Assembly (NCBI RefSeq): GCF_018389385.1
Contig: NZ_CP062698.1
Location: 499,501 to 563,500 of the forward strand
Direction of reading: 5' to 3'
DNA: 64,000 nt
DNA from: Anthocerotibacter panamensis C109
GTDB taxonomy: Bacteria > Cyanobacteriota > Cyanobacteriia > Gloeobacterales > Anthocerotibacteraceae
Position numbers and translations under genes: made by a program. The notes beneath the pieces are model-generated. The model was given only the letters and a program-made list of their open reading frames with translations. It ran no database searches and was not told where the DNA came from. Positions 10,065 to 18,876 of the stretch are shown here, one piece after another (the first letter of the stretch is position 1; every line of letters starts with the position of its first letter).

Positions 10065-10349
10065 ATGTATAGCCCACCCTACTTCTTGATCATGGCGGCG
10101 CTAGGAAGCGCTCTGGCCTTTGGTACAGCCTTCAGCGGAGTACTCGGTTTGTTCTTGAAGGACAAGGAACGCAAGACTGACCGCCTGATCGCCCCCTACC
10201 TTGGTATTGTGCTCTCCTCGGTTGTTTTTATTGGGGCAGGGCTCCAGATTTTGGGTATTTACGGTACGCTTCCCTATTTGTTTGCTTTGGCCTTTGTGGT
10301 ACTCCTGGCGGCTTTTGTATGGTTTAACCTGCTGCGTGAGTATACCTGA
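10065..10349 (+). CDS. small membrane protein, 94 aa
   Basis: From the ATG at 10065 this is a 94-residue protein with three predicted membrane helices (about 5-26, 45-66 and 70-88) and a charged loop LKDKERKTDR between the first two. In-frame starts at 9984 and 10035 would add a non-hydrophobic leader. It resembles small cyanobacterial membrane proteins of unknown function; I cannot name the family with confidence. It is divergent from the hypothetical gene upstream of dxs. Confidence 0.6.
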   Translation: MYSPPYFLIMAALGSALAFGTAFSGVLGLFLKDKERKTDRLIAPYLGIVLSSVVFIGAGLQILGIYGTLPYLFALAFVVLLAAFVWFNLLREYT

Positions 10350-10535
10350 GCAGGTCATGGAGCGGTTGACTGGATCGCCTCGGGATGATCTGCTCGTCGC
10401 AGCCTTAACACCCGACGGCTAAACCTGCCATCTCTCACCCGCCAGATCCCCCTTGCCCGCCTGCCAGTGTTCTATAGGTGCTGTTAGTATCCGTACCGTT
10501 TGGGTGAGATGAGCGACTCAGCCAGGGGGTTAGGT

Positions 10536-11843
10536 ATGACTACACGTCAGACAGCCAATCGGGTACAGCACGCCAAGGTTTTACTCTCGGCCTATGCTTG
10601 CCGTCCTGACCGGGGCTCAGAGCCTGGAGTCGGATGGAATATCGCTCAGGAATTAGTCAGGCACTGCGCCCAAGTCTGGGTCGTCACCCGTGCTGAAAAC
10701 CGCCCCATGATTACCGAAGCGCTACAACAGACCCCCGTGCCCCGCCTCCATTTCGTGTACCATGACCTGCCCGATTGGGCTGTCTGGCGGCGGCAAGTGC
10801 GCCTGCATTACTACCTCTGGCAGACCAGTGTTTACTTCATGGCGCGCACGTTGCATCAGGAGGTCGGCTTTGATCTGGTGCAACATGTGACCTATGGCCG
10901 CTATTGCGTACCGAGTTCGCTGGCTTTCCTGCCGGTACCCTTTATCTGGGGGCCGGTAGGCGGGGCAGAGGCAGCACCGCGCGCCTTCCGCGAAGACTTT
11001 GGCCTCGCAGGTAAGCTCTTTGAAATGTTGCGCGACTTGAGTTGCTGGATTGGGGAGCGCGACCCTTTGGTGCGGTTGACCGCAGCGCGTAGCGCTCTGG
11101 CCCTCGCGGTCACTGACGAGACTGCGGCTCGCCTCCAAGCACTTAAAGTCAGACGCGTCGCAACAACCCTGAGTTCCAATGGCATTCACACCCACGAACT
11201 GGCGCAGTTTCAGCAGTTGACGGCTCCTGCTCAAAATCGGCCCGTGCGCTTTATTAGCACCGGACGGCTACTGCACTGGAAGGGCTTTCACCTGGGCTTG
11301 AGAGCCTTTGCCCAAGCACAGTTACCCGCAGGAGAGTTTTGGATGGTCGGTGACGGCCCGGAGCGCAAGCGACTCGAAGCTCTAGCGGCAGCCTTAGGCA
11401 TTGCCAAGCAAGTTAAATTCCTGGGAGCCCTGACGCGTGAGCAAGCCCTAGCGGCCCTGGGAGCCTGTGATGTGCTGGTGCATCCCAGCCTCCACGATTT
11501 TTCCCCAGCAGTCTGTCTGGAGGCTATGGCTGCGGGGCGGCCTGTGATTTGTCTGGATATCGGCGGTGCTGCCAACCAAATCACGCCCGAAACGGGCATA
11601 AAAGTGGCTGCTCAAACCCCTGAGCAGACGGTCCAAGACATGGTGGCAGCCATGGTCCGTCTGGAGCGAGACCCCGGACTGCGCAGGCGCATGGGGCAGG
11701 CGGGGCAGCAACGGGTTCAAGAGTTCTTTCGCTGGGAAAACAAAGGCCGGGATTTGGTCTGCTTTTATCAGGAAGTCTTGAGCGCTGCTGGAGCCAACAG
11801 CCTTGGGGGAGAGGCAGACCGCAGGAAGCGTCTGCCACACTGA
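10536..11843 (+). CDS. glycosyltransferase family 4-like protein
   Basis: This 435-residue protein has a GT-B fold glycosyltransferase layout. The N-terminal domain starts VLLSAYACRPDRGSEPGVGW, a block typical of GT4 enzymes; the C-terminal nucleotide-sugar domain has the STGRLLHWKGF segment and the EAMAAGRPVIC region with the E-x7-E pattern. It probably transfers a hexose to a lipid or polysaccharide acceptor in the cytoplasm. The ATG at 10536 follows an AGGGGG ribosome-binding site at 10524-10529; starts at 10500 (TTG) and 10509 are less well supported. It is not linked to the large polysaccharide locus, which starts 16 kb away. Confidence 0.85.
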   Translation: MTTRQTANRVQHAKVLLSAYACRPDRGSEPGVGWNIAQELVRHCAQVWVVTRAENRPMITEALQQTPVPRLHFVYHDLPDWAVWRRQVRLHYYLWQTSVYFMARTLHQEVGFDLVQHVTYGRYCVPSSLAFLPVPFIWGPVGGAEAAPRAFREDFGLAGKLFEMLRDLSCWIGERDPLVRLTAARSALALAVTDETAARLQALKVRRVATTLSSNGIHTHELAQFQQLTAPAQNRPVRFISTGRLLHWKGFHLGLRAFAQAQLPAGEFWMVGDGPERKRLEALAAALGIAKQVKFLGALTREQALAALGACDVLVHPSLHDFSPAVCLEAMAAGRPVICLDIGGAANQITPETGIKVAAQTPEQTVQDMVAAMVRLERDPGLRRRMGQAGQQRVQEFFRWENKGRDLVCFYQEVLSAAGANSLGGEADRRKRLPH

Positions 11844-11864
11844 CCTTATTGAGGAGCAAATTTT

Positions 11865-12881
11865 ATGTTTGAGCGGCAAGGTAGAAGGGACTTTGTCAAA
11901 CGTCTGGGATACGGAGCTGCAATCCTTGCCATCGGGGGCACCGCCTTGCCCACAGCAGCAGCAGGTGAAATTCCCCGTCGGGTGTTGCGCCCCGGGGTCG
12001 AGGTCTCGATTCTCGGGATTGGTGGAGCGCACTTGAGTGGGACCAAAAGTGAGCAAGAGGCGATCCAAATCGTTCAGGAAGCTGTCGATGCCGGGGTCAA
12101 CTTCATGGACAATGCCTGGGAGTACCACGACGGGCAGAGTGAGGAGCGCATGGGCAAAGCCCTCAAGGGACGGCGCGACAAAGTCTTTTTGATGACCAAG
12201 GTCTGTACCCATGGACGCAACCGCAAAGTGGCGATGCAACAATTGGAGGATTCCCTGCGCCGACTCCAGACCGACCACCTCGACCTCTGGCAGGTCCACG
12301 AGGTCATCTACGAGAACGACCCTGACTTGCATTTCGCGGCGGGGGGTGTCATAGAAGCACTCGATCAGGCCCGCAAAGAAGGCAAAGTCCGCTTTGTTGG
12401 CTTCACCGGCCACAAGGACCCTGCCATCCATCTGAAGATGCTCGCCCGAGGCTATCCCTTTGATACGTGTCAGATGCCGCTCAATTGCTTCGATGCAAGC
12501 TTCCGCTCTTTTGAGATGCGGGTTTTGCCTGAACTCCAGCGCCGGGGTATTGCCGCCCTTGGGATGAAGAGTCTGGGCGGTGCGGGTCAGCCGGTCAAAA
12601 AGGGGATCCTCAGCGCCGAAGAAGCGCTGCGCTATGCCATGAGCCTGCCTGTAGTGACCACCATCAGCGGGATTGATTCGCTCGAAGTGCTCCGGCAAAA
12701 CCTGAAAGTCGCTCGGGGCTTTGTACCCCTGACCGGGCAACAGATGCAGACTTTACGCGAGCGATACGCTCCTTTGGCTGCCGATGGTCGCTTTGAGCTT
12801 TACAAAACCTCTATGCGCTACGACGGGAAACCGGGTCGCAAGCAACACGACTTCCCCAGTCAAGCAGCGTTGGCGCTGTGA
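11865..12881 (+). CDS. aldo/keto reductase with twin-arginine leader
   Basis: This 338-residue protein starts with a twin-arginine-like leader (RRDFVKRLG, then a hydrophobic stretch ending near TAAAG), suggesting Tat export and periplasmic location. The mature part is an aldo/keto reductase: the catalytic tetrad appears as D and Y in FMDNAWEYHDG, K in LMTKVCTHG and H in LWQVHEV. It ends without the usual C-terminal ferredoxin domain found in some relatives. Exported aldo/keto reductases of this type are known in many bacteria, but the physiological substrate is not known. It is 22 bases downstream of the glycosyltransferase gene. Confidence 0.85.
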   Translation: MFERQGRRDFVKRLGYGAAILAIGGTALPTAAAGEIPRRVLRPGVEVSILGIGGAHLSGTKSEQEAIQIVQEAVDAGVNFMDNAWEYHDGQSEERMGKALKGRRDKVFLMTKVCTHGRNRKVAMQQLEDSLRRLQTDHLDLWQVHEVIYENDPDLHFAAGGVIEALDQARKEGKVRFVGFTGHKDPAIHLKMLARGYPFDTCQMPLNCFDASFRSFEMRVLPELQRRGIAALGMKSLGGAGQPVKKGILSAEEALRYAMSLPVVTTISGIDSLEVLRQNLKVARGFVPLTGQQMQTLRERYAPLAADGRFELYKTSMRYDGKPGRKQHDFPSQAALAL

Positions 12882-12952
12882 TAGATGCCGCTATCTTGTT
12901 TCCTATCTGGAGACTTCGCGGTACCGTGGGGATCGTCACGAGGAGCAAAACT

Positions 12953-13687
12953 ATGGAAATCACCACGCAATCTGTCACCCTTCCCGTCGCGGATCAGTCC
13001 ATGGGTAGCTATTTGGCCCAGCCGATTACCCCCGGTTCCTACCCAGGGGTATTGGTCCTGATGGAGATCTTTGGCGTCAACAGCCACATCCGCAGTGTGA
13101 CCGAGCGCCTTGCCCAGCAAGGGTATGTCGCGCTAGCTATCGATTACTACCACCGCACGGCTCCCGGCATGGAGTTGGGGTACACCCAGCCGGATGTTGA
13201 GCAGGGCTTTGCGCAGGCCCAAAAGACAACCGCAGCAGACCTCATAGCAGACTTAGAAGCCGGTATTCAGTATCTACAGACCCAACCACAGGTCCGTGCA
13301 GACCGTATCGGGACGATTGGATTTTGCTTTGGGGGGCATGTTGCCTATCTCGCGGCGACGCTGCCCCAAGTCCGAGCGACTGTTTCTTACTACGGCGGCG
13401 GGATTGCTCAATATGCTCCAGGCGGTGGCCCCCCGACATTGACCAAAACCCCCCAGATCCAGGGGGCTGTCCTCTGCTTTTTTGGAAACCAGGATAGCTC
13501 GATCCCCCCAGCCCAAAATCAGGCCATCGAAGCCGCGCTCCAGGAACACCACATCGACCATCAGGTCTACCGCTACGAGGCCGGTCATGGTTTCTTTTGC
13601 GATCAGCGCGGCAGCTACGACCCCCAGGCGGCAGCCGCAAGTTGGGAGCAAGCCAAGACCTTCCTGCACGATAAATTGGCGCTTTGA
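12953..13687 (+). CDS. dienelactone hydrolase family protein
   Basis: This 244-residue alpha/beta-hydrolase is of the dienelactone hydrolase type. The catalytic triad is visible: Cys in GFCFGGH, Asp in FFGNQDSSIPP and His in EAGHGFF. The ATG at 12953 is preceded by AGGAG at a good distance and gives the normal length; the longer open frame that starts at 12878 overlaps the preceding gene and is not family-like. Members hydrolyse lactones or esters, and many act outside aromatic catabolism, so the substrate here is open. It converges on bioD with almost no gap. Confidence 0.88.
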   Translation: MEITTQSVTLPVADQSMGSYLAQPITPGSYPGVLVLMEIFGVNSHIRSVTERLAQQGYVALAIDYYHRTAPGMELGYTQPDVEQGFAQAQKTTAADLIADLEAGIQYLQTQPQVRADRIGTIGFCFGGHVAYLAATLPQVRATVSYYGGGIAQYAPGGGPPTLTKTPQIQGAVLCFFGNQDSSIPPAQNQAIEAALQEHHIDHQVYRYEAGHGFFCDQRGSYDPQAAAASWEQAKTFLHDKLAL

Positions 13688-13692
13688 TGTCT

Positions 13693-14355
13693 TCAGAGCA
13701 GATATTCCAGGTCTAGACCCGCGGTGGCTTCAGCTAGGGCTAGGGCATTCCACGCGGGCAGATAGGGGAAACATCCCAATACGGGCAGACGGCATAGGTT
13801 GGCGATGAGGTCCACCGGTGCCCAACGTTCGCAGTCTTCAGGAGTGACAGGTTCGGGCTGGTTGAGGACGATGCCCACGGTTTTGAGGCCGTAGTGTCGG
13901 GCAAACACGCTATGGGCCACTAACTGACCGATTACCCCCAGACGGACGGGGGCCACCAAAAGCACCGGCACCCGCCAGTCACGCGCCAGGTCAGCTACCG
14001 TGTAGTCGCGGGTTAGAGGACAACCCAAACCGCCCACACCCTCCAAAAAGATCTGTTCTTTTTGGGTACTGAGTCGCTGATACCCCTGCCAGATTTGGCT
14101 TAGCTCCACTGCTGCTCCTTCCTTTTCGGCGGCTAGCGGCGGAGCTAGGGGCGCGTCGTAGGTCAGTGGGCAGAAAAGCTCCTGGTCTAGTGTGAGGATG
14201 CGCCGGTAGGTGGCTACGTCATCCGGTCCACAGGCCAAAAGTTTCATCAGACCCACGCTCTCAGAGCGATAGTACTGCCAGTAGGCGGTGAGACCCAAGG
14301 CCAAGGCAGTTTTGCCAACGCCCGTATCGGTCCCGGTAATGAGAAGAGTACGCAT
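13693..14355 (-). CDS. bioD: ATP-dependent dethiobiotin synthetase
   Basis: This 220-residue enzyme carboxylates 7,8-diaminopelargonate to dethiobiotin in biotin synthesis. The P-loop GTDTGVGKTALALGL sits at residues 7-21; VGLMKLLACGPDD follows in place of the usual KP(V/I)..G segment, and EGVGGLGCPLTRDYTVADLA corresponds to the conserved E-G-x-G-G block. Length matches the family. No other biotin genes lie nearby; it is nine bases downstream of the oxidoreductase gene on the same strand and may be co-transcribed with it. Some substitution of the usual KPV motif makes the exact substrate slightly less certain. Confidence 0.85.
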   Translation of the reverse strand: MRTLLITGTDTGVGKTALALGLTAYWQYYRSESVGLMKLLACGPDDVATYRRILTLDQELFCPLTYDAPLAPPLAAEKEGAAVELSQIWQGYQRLSTQKEQIFLEGVGGLGCPLTRDYTVADLARDWRVPVLLVAPVRLGVIGQLVAHSVFARHYGLKTVGIVLNQPEPVTPEDCERWAPVDLIANLCRLPVLGCFPYLPAWNALALAEATAGLDLEYLL

Positions 14356-14364
14356 GGCTAGCCG

Positions 14365-15417
14365 TCAGCTCGGAACCAGGCTCAGGTCTTCCATGGGATT
14401 GAGCAAACGCGTACCGTCAAGCGCTGTTTTCTCAATAAAATCGGCGAGGCGCAGCGCCTTAAGGGCTTGCTCCCCCCCGACCGAAGGCTGCATTCCACCG
14501 CGGACACAGTTGATGAAGTGCTCCAACTCGGCGTAGAGCGGCTCGATATTGCTGGTATGGACCTTCTCGATTAAGCCGTCCTGACGATAGAGGACCTGCC
14601 CATAGTCGGTCAGATAGTTGGAAGTGGTCTGACGATGAATGAGGATCTCGTTGTTTAAAAAATCAGCCTCGACCAAGGAACTCTTACAGTGCGCGGCAAT
14701 ACGGCGAATCTTGCGATGGGTGACTTTGCTGGCAGTCAAGGTGGCAATCAGGCCATTCTCAAAGCCCAAGGTCGCTGTCACATAGTCCAGATAATCCAAA
14801 CCCGAAGCACAGTTCCCGGAAGCTGTCATCTTTACGACTCGATGGGGAATCAGTTCGAGGATGAGGTCGATGTCGTGGATCATCAGGTCAAATACTACGG
14901 ATACATCGTTCGCCCGCGCTGAGTAAGGGCTCATGCGGTGCGCTTCAAGCGCAAGTAGATCCTCGCGTTTGAGGACATTGGTGAGTTCGCGGAAGGCAGG
15001 GTTGAAGCGCTCGATATGCCCGACTTGGAGAATGCGGTTGGATTCGACGGCAGCATTGACCAGAATTTCAGCTTCGGCAATGCTTGCGGCAATGGGCTTT
15101 TCGATCAGGGTGTGGACCCCATTTTTGAGGCAGTCAAGGCCCACCTGACAATGCAGACGGGTCGGGACTGCGATGCAGACCGCTTCGACGTGCTGGAGTA
15201 GTTCCCGGTAGTCTTTGTAATAGTGAACACGATACTGATTGGCGGTGTTGAGGCCCCGTTCCATATTGACATCGGAAACCCCTACCAGTTCTACATCTTT
15301 GAGGAGCCCTAGCACCCGAGTATGGTGCTGACCCATGTTTCCCACCCCAATCACGCCTACAGGTATGGGCCGCTGGGAGGAACGTGCCGATGGTGGGTTA
15401 TACATGTGTAAAGCCAA
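14365..15417 (-). CDS. Gfo/Idh/MocA family oxidoreductase
   Basis: This 350-residue NAD(P)-dependent dehydrogenase has an N-terminal Rossmann fold (VGVIGVGNMGQHH near residue 20) and the EKPIA motif with the catalytic-region lysine near residue 105, then the GFO/IDH/MocA C-terminal sheet domain. Members oxidise or reduce sugars and sugar nucleotides, and the GHIERFNPAF segment is shared with relatives that act on UDP-sugars, so a sugar-nucleotide 3-dehydrogenase is possible but unproven. It lies just upstream of bioD on the same strand. Confidence 0.85.
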   Translation of the reverse strand: MALHMYNPPSARSSQRPIPVGVIGVGNMGQHHTRVLGLLKDVELVGVSDVNMERGLNTANQYRVHYYKDYRELLQHVEAVCIAVPTRLHCQVGLDCLKNGVHTLIEKPIAASIAEAEILVNAAVESNRILQVGHIERFNPAFRELTNVLKREDLLALEAHRMSPYSARANDVSVVFDLMIHDIDLILELIPHRVVKMTASGNCASGLDYLDYVTATLGFENGLIATLTASKVTHRKIRRIAAHCKSSLVEADFLNNEILIHRQTTSNYLTDYGQVLYRQDGLIEKVHTSNIEPLYAELEHFINCVRGGMQPSVGGEQALKALRLADFIEKTALDGTRLLNPMEDLSLVPS

Positions 15418-15508
15418 TGTTACGTTCAGGTGCAGTCATGGTATCACAAACGGGGAACAGCTCAGCCCAGCCCAATCGTACCCTGGGTTCGCCTGACTGG
15501 GAGGGCCA

Positions 15509-15721
15509 TTAGCTGCGTTTGCCCTTGGTCTTTTCGAGGACTTGCAGGTCTTGAGGATTAAAAGAAACCAGCTTGGTCCAGTTTCCCCCCATAAAAATAA
15601 CTGCTACACGCCCGTCAATGAGCCGCTGCACTTGGCCCTCAAAGCCGTAGTAGATATCGTCAGGGTTGGTCACTTGGACAGGCATACCGGGTCGAATGGC
15701 GCTCATGAAAGACTCGCTCAA
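15509..15721 (-). CDS. ndhS: NAD(P)H-quinone oxidoreductase subunit S
   Basis: This 70-residue protein matches NdhS (CRR31-like), the small SH3-like subunit at the ferredoxin-docking site of the photosynthetic NDH-1 complex on the thylakoid or cytoplasmic membrane. Recognisable parts are PGMPVQVTNPDDIYYGFEG, the AVIFMGGNWTKLVSF segment and the short basic tail. It is one of the best taxonomic markers in the window because NdhS is restricted to oxygenic phototrophs. It is monocistronic in appearance, 91 bases upstream of the oxidoreductase start on the same strand. Confidence 0.92.
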   Translation of the reverse strand: MSESFMSAIRPGMPVQVTNPDDIYYGFEGQVQRLIDGRVAVIFMGGNWTKLVSFNPQDLQVLEKTKGKRS

Positions 15722-15802
15722 ATCTCTCCCCAGCGTAGCACCGGATCAGCGTGCTCCCGTCCTTCAACACTTATCAGCCTCATCCAAAATCGTTTTGTAT
15801 AG

Positions 15803-15808
15803 TATAAT
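15803..15808 (+). promoter_or_regulatory. candidate -10 element for the DUF4327 gene
   Basis: A perfect TATAAT sits 55 bases upstream of the ATG at 15864. No good -35 hexamer is present 17 bases further upstream, so it may depend on an activator or an extended -10. The gene has a clear GAGGAG ribosome-binding site at 15853-15858. Confidence 0.4.
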
Positions 15809-15863
15809 ACAGTCAGCTTCAAAGCTCTCATCGGGAGCATGACCGTTGAGTTGAGGAGTTTGC

Positions 15864-16085
15864 ATGCTTCAAGCTGTCCGTTTTGCATTGCCCGAGATCA
15901 CGAACGAAGTGCGCTGGCTGGTCAACAAGGGCCGACTGCGCCGCAACCAACCTGTCGCAGCCTTGGCTTACTTCTATACCCCGGTAGAGTGGCAGGGTGT
16001 CCTCGAAGAACTATGCTTGCACGATTACACGCTCCAGAGCCCCATCTGCGAACTGTTAGCCGTTGAAGACTGGCCGAACGACTGA
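15864..16085 (+). CDS. DUF4327 family protein
   Basis: This 73-residue protein aligns by memory with the cyanobacterial DUF4327 family: the ITNEVRWLVNKG segment, then NQPVAALAYFYTPVEW, and the closing VEDWPND all sit at family positions. DUF4327 has no known function; the family is confined to cyanobacteria as far as I know. A GAGGAG ribosome-binding site fixes the start. It converges on purD with four bases between the stops. Confidence 0.75.
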   Translation: MLQAVRFALPEITNEVRWLVNKGRLRRNQPVAALAYFYTPVEWQGVLEELCLHDYTLQSPICELLAVEDWPND

Positions 16086-16089
16086 CCGC

Positions 16090-17364
16090 TCAGACCGTCA
16101 CCTGGAGCGCCTTAAAGCCGATATCCCGACGGTAGTACATGTCGGGAAAGTATAGTTGAGCAATAGCTTGATAGCTTGCTTGGAGGGCATCAGCCAAGGT
16201 CGCACCGCTGCCGGTCACCCCCAAAACGCGGCCTCCTTGTGTGACCCAATCTACCCCTTCACGAGCGGTCCCCGCATGAAAGACCGTTGCGTAGCCGGAT
16301 ACTTTTTCTAGTCCTTTGATAGGGTCGCCCTTGCGGTAGGAGCCGGGATAGCCCCCAGCAGCTACCACCACGCAGGCAGCACAACCTGGGTGCCATTCTA
16401 GGGGAAGGTCAGCCAAAGTTCCATCTAGTAGCGCTCGAGCGATCCGGGCAAAGTCAGTTTTGAGTAGAGGTAGAACCACCTGGGTCTCCGGGTCACCCAA
16501 ACGGCAGTTGAATTCCACCACAGCGGGCTCACCATTGGGATCAATCATCAGCCCTGCGTAGAGGACCCCCCGATAGTCGATGCTCCGCCGCCGTAGGGCG
16601 TCGAGGGTAGGCTGGAGCACGCGGGTCTGAACTTTAGCCATGATCTGAGCGGTGGCAAGGGGGACCGGCGCGTAGGTGCCCATCCCGCCGGTATTGGGGC
16701 CAGTATCGCCTTCGCCAATGGTTTTGTGGTCCTGTGCGGCGACTAACGGGACAATTGTGGTGCCATCGGTCAGTGCTAGGACTGAGAGTTCTTCGCCGAC
16801 TAGAAATTGCTCAATGACCACAGTCGCCCCAGAGCCCCCTAAGGCAAAGCAGGTCTGGAGCGCATCGAGAGCTTCAGCCCGGTCGTAGGCGATGACCACG
16901 CCTTTACCCTGAGCCAGACCATCCGCTTTGATCACCCGAGGCCAGATACCCTGGTCTAGACTGGCTTGTGCTTGAAGCGGATCGGTGAAGACCTGTGCTT
17001 GCGCCGTAGGCACCCCCGCCTCAACCATGAGTTGCTTGGCCCAGGCTTTAGAACTCTCAATCTGAGCTCCAGCCTGTGTGGGGCCAATAATAGGCAACCC
17101 CCGCGCTCGAAAGTAGTCCACGATACCCAGCGCCAGAAACTGTTCTGGGCCAACAAAAGTCCAAGCCAAGTGTTCTTGCTGGGCAAAATCGGCTAGACGA
17201 GGGAAGTCCAGCGGGTCGATAGACAGGTTGCACGCTTTTGGGGTGGTTGCGGTCCCTCCGTTCCCAGGTGCGACAAAAATCGTTTCTACTAAAGGCGACT
17301 GGCTCAACTTCCAGACCAGACAGTGTTCACGCCCACCTGAACCCACGACTAAAAGTTTCATCAC
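16090..17364 (-). CDS. purD: phosphoribosylamine--glycine ligase
   Basis: GAR synthetase catalyses the second step of purine synthesis, joining phosphoribosylamine and glycine with ATP. The 424-residue protein starts with KLLVVGSGGREHCLVWKL, has the ATP-grasp central region (KADGLAQGKGVVIA) and the signature blocks GDTGPNTGGMG and FNCRLGDPETQ. Length and domain order are standard and no fusion to purM or purN is present. The start is one of two adjacent ATG codons. Confidence 0.96.
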   Translation of the reverse strand: MMKLLVVGSGGREHCLVWKLSQSPLVETIFVAPGNGGTATTPKACNLSIDPLDFPRLADFAQQEHLAWTFVGPEQFLALGIVDYFRARGLPIIGPTQAGAQIESSKAWAKQLMVEAGVPTAQAQVFTDPLQAQASLDQGIWPRVIKADGLAQGKGVVIAYDRAEALDALQTCFALGGSGATVVIEQFLVGEELSVLALTDGTTIVPLVAAQDHKTIGEGDTGPNTGGMGTYAPVPLATAQIMAKVQTRVLQPTLDALRRRSIDYRGVLYAGLMIDPNGEPAVVEFNCRLGDPETQVVLPLLKTDFARIARALLDGTLADLPLEWHPGCAACVVVAAGGYPGSYRKGDPIKGLEKVSGYATVFHAGTAREGVDWVTQGGRVLGVTGSGATLADALQASYQAIAQLYFPDMYYRRDIGFKALQVTV

Positions 17365-17505
17365 ACGCTCTGTTGCTACGCCATCAAACTGTCCACAAGG
17401 GGCTTGAAGGTCTGGTCTCTATCTTAAGGTGGTTGGGGTGCGGTTGAGACCTTGCGGGCCTAGGACAGGAAGCTTATAGTAGGGCGAAGTGCTCTGCTGT
17501 TCTCC

Positions 17506-18849
17506 ATGTACACCCCCGGTTTGACCTGCTTTCGTCAAGATTTGGTCGTCACCCCTATCACCAACCGCCGCTCGCAACTGCGGATCTATCTGGTGAAGGA
17601 CCTGGTTACCCAGCAGACTTTTGAGTTTAGTGAACAGGAGTACTTTCTCTGTCAGGCCATGGACGGTAGTACCACGCTGGCTGAGATCCAGGCATCGCTA
17701 CAAGAGCGGTTTGATCTGCATATCAGCCTGAAGGACTTGGAAGAATTCAGCCGCAAGATTGCCGAGTTACTGGAGCCCTGTAAGCGTCAGGGGATAGCAG
17801 GCTTGGAGGGCTTGGACACCAATCCGCTGTGGGATGTAGACGACCTCTTTGAGGATGAGGATGAGGAGGAAGTGGTAGCCTCCAAAAAGTCCAAACCTCA
17901 TGTCAAGCCCCGCGCCTTTCGCTGGTATTGGTTTAATCCCAGACCCATCTATAACGGGTTGGCTAAGGTCTTTGTCCCCCACGCTTGGTTCTTCCGCTTT
18001 TTGGTCCTGTGCATGATCCCGGCAACTCCGGCAGCCCTATTTTTGTATTTCACCAACCAGGAAAAGATGTGGGGCACCCTGACCTACTCCTATACGGCGG
18101 AAGACTTTTTCCTGGCGCTGATCTTTCACCTGATGACCATCAATATTGCCAGCCGAATTATTCAGGGTACGGCTATCACCGGCTTTGGTGGGACTGTGGA
18201 CGAATTTGGATTGCAGTTGCGCTTTGGGATGGTGCCGCGCTTTTATATTGACCGCCATGGCGGGCGTACCCTGAGCCGCGAGGGGATGCTTTGGTCGGTG
18301 GCTTGCCCGCTACTTGACCGTCTGGGGTTCTTTATTCTGGGGATGTTGTTCTGGTACTTAACCTACAACTCGGGGACCAAGATCGCGTCTACGGCCCTAT
18401 TTTTTGCCCACTCGGGGCTCTTTGGGTTTATCGCCCTCTCGATCCCGGTTTGGGGGGAGGGGTACCGGGTATTTACGCTCTACTTCCGTCTGCCGACTTC
18501 GCTGATTCAGCAAGCGATCCAGGCTTTTGTACAGACGCTCAAGGGCCGTCCTTTACCTTTTTTCATGACTTGGCAAAAGAAACTGGGTCTGATCGCCTAC
18601 GGCGTGGTCGTCATGTTTTTGTGGACTTCGTTGATGATCGGGGCGGCTACAGCTACGGCTACGGCGCTCAATGCCAGCTACCCTGGTATTCTGGGGCGGG
18701 GCACGGCTTTTATTCTCACCTTCCTGATTGGGAGCTTGGGCTTTTCTTGGGCTAGGAATAAGTTCCTCAAGATGCTGAAGAAGACGAGCAAACGGTACAA
18801 CCGCAAGCAACTGGAAGCCAAGGAATTAGAAGCAGCCCAGCAGGCATGA
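17506..18849 (+). CDS. PqqD-domain/M50-like membrane protein with degenerate active site
   Basis: The 447-residue protein begins with a PqqD-like domain (about 20-95; LVTQQTFEFSEQEYFLCQAM and TLAEIQASL). After an acidic linker (about 115-135) come six or more membrane helices. The stretch around residues 205-255 (LIFHLMTINIASRIIQG, then GGTVDEFGLQLRFGMVPRF) lines up with the site-2-protease-like M50 membrane peptidases found with HlyD-type exporters, where one expects HELGH. Here the HExxH is replaced by FHLMT, so it is probably catalytically dead. The C-terminus is a charged coiled coil. No exporter gene is adjacent. The M50 relation is from memory of the family and moderately secure. Confidence 0.6.
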   Translation: MYTPGLTCFRQDLVVTPITNRRSQLRIYLVKDLVTQQTFEFSEQEYFLCQAMDGSTTLAEIQASLQERFDLHISLKDLEEFSRKIAELLEPCKRQGIAGLEGLDTNPLWDVDDLFEDEDEEEVVASKKSKPHVKPRAFRWYWFNPRPIYNGLAKVFVPHAWFFRFLVLCMIPATPAALFLYFTNQEKMWGTLTYSYTAEDFFLALIFHLMTINIASRIIQGTAITGFGGTVDEFGLQLRFGMVPRFYIDRHGGRTLSREGMLWSVACPLLDRLGFFILGMLFWYLTYNSGTKIASTALFFAHSGLFGFIALSIPVWGEGYRVFTLYFRLPTSLIQQAIQAFVQTLKGRPLPFFMTWQKKLGLIAYGVVVMFLWTSLMIGAATATATALNASYPGILGRGTAFILTFLIGSLGFSWARNKFLKMLKKTSKRYNRKQLEAKELEAAQQA

Positions 18850-18876
18850 CCGCTATTCTCTTTTTATCCGGTGCCC

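Noticed and set aside
11448-12740. 430-codon open frame on the minus strand
   Set aside because: It is antisense to the glycosyltransferase and the aldo/keto reductase, both with clear family motifs; its translation is rich in residues typical of antisense reads and resembles no family.
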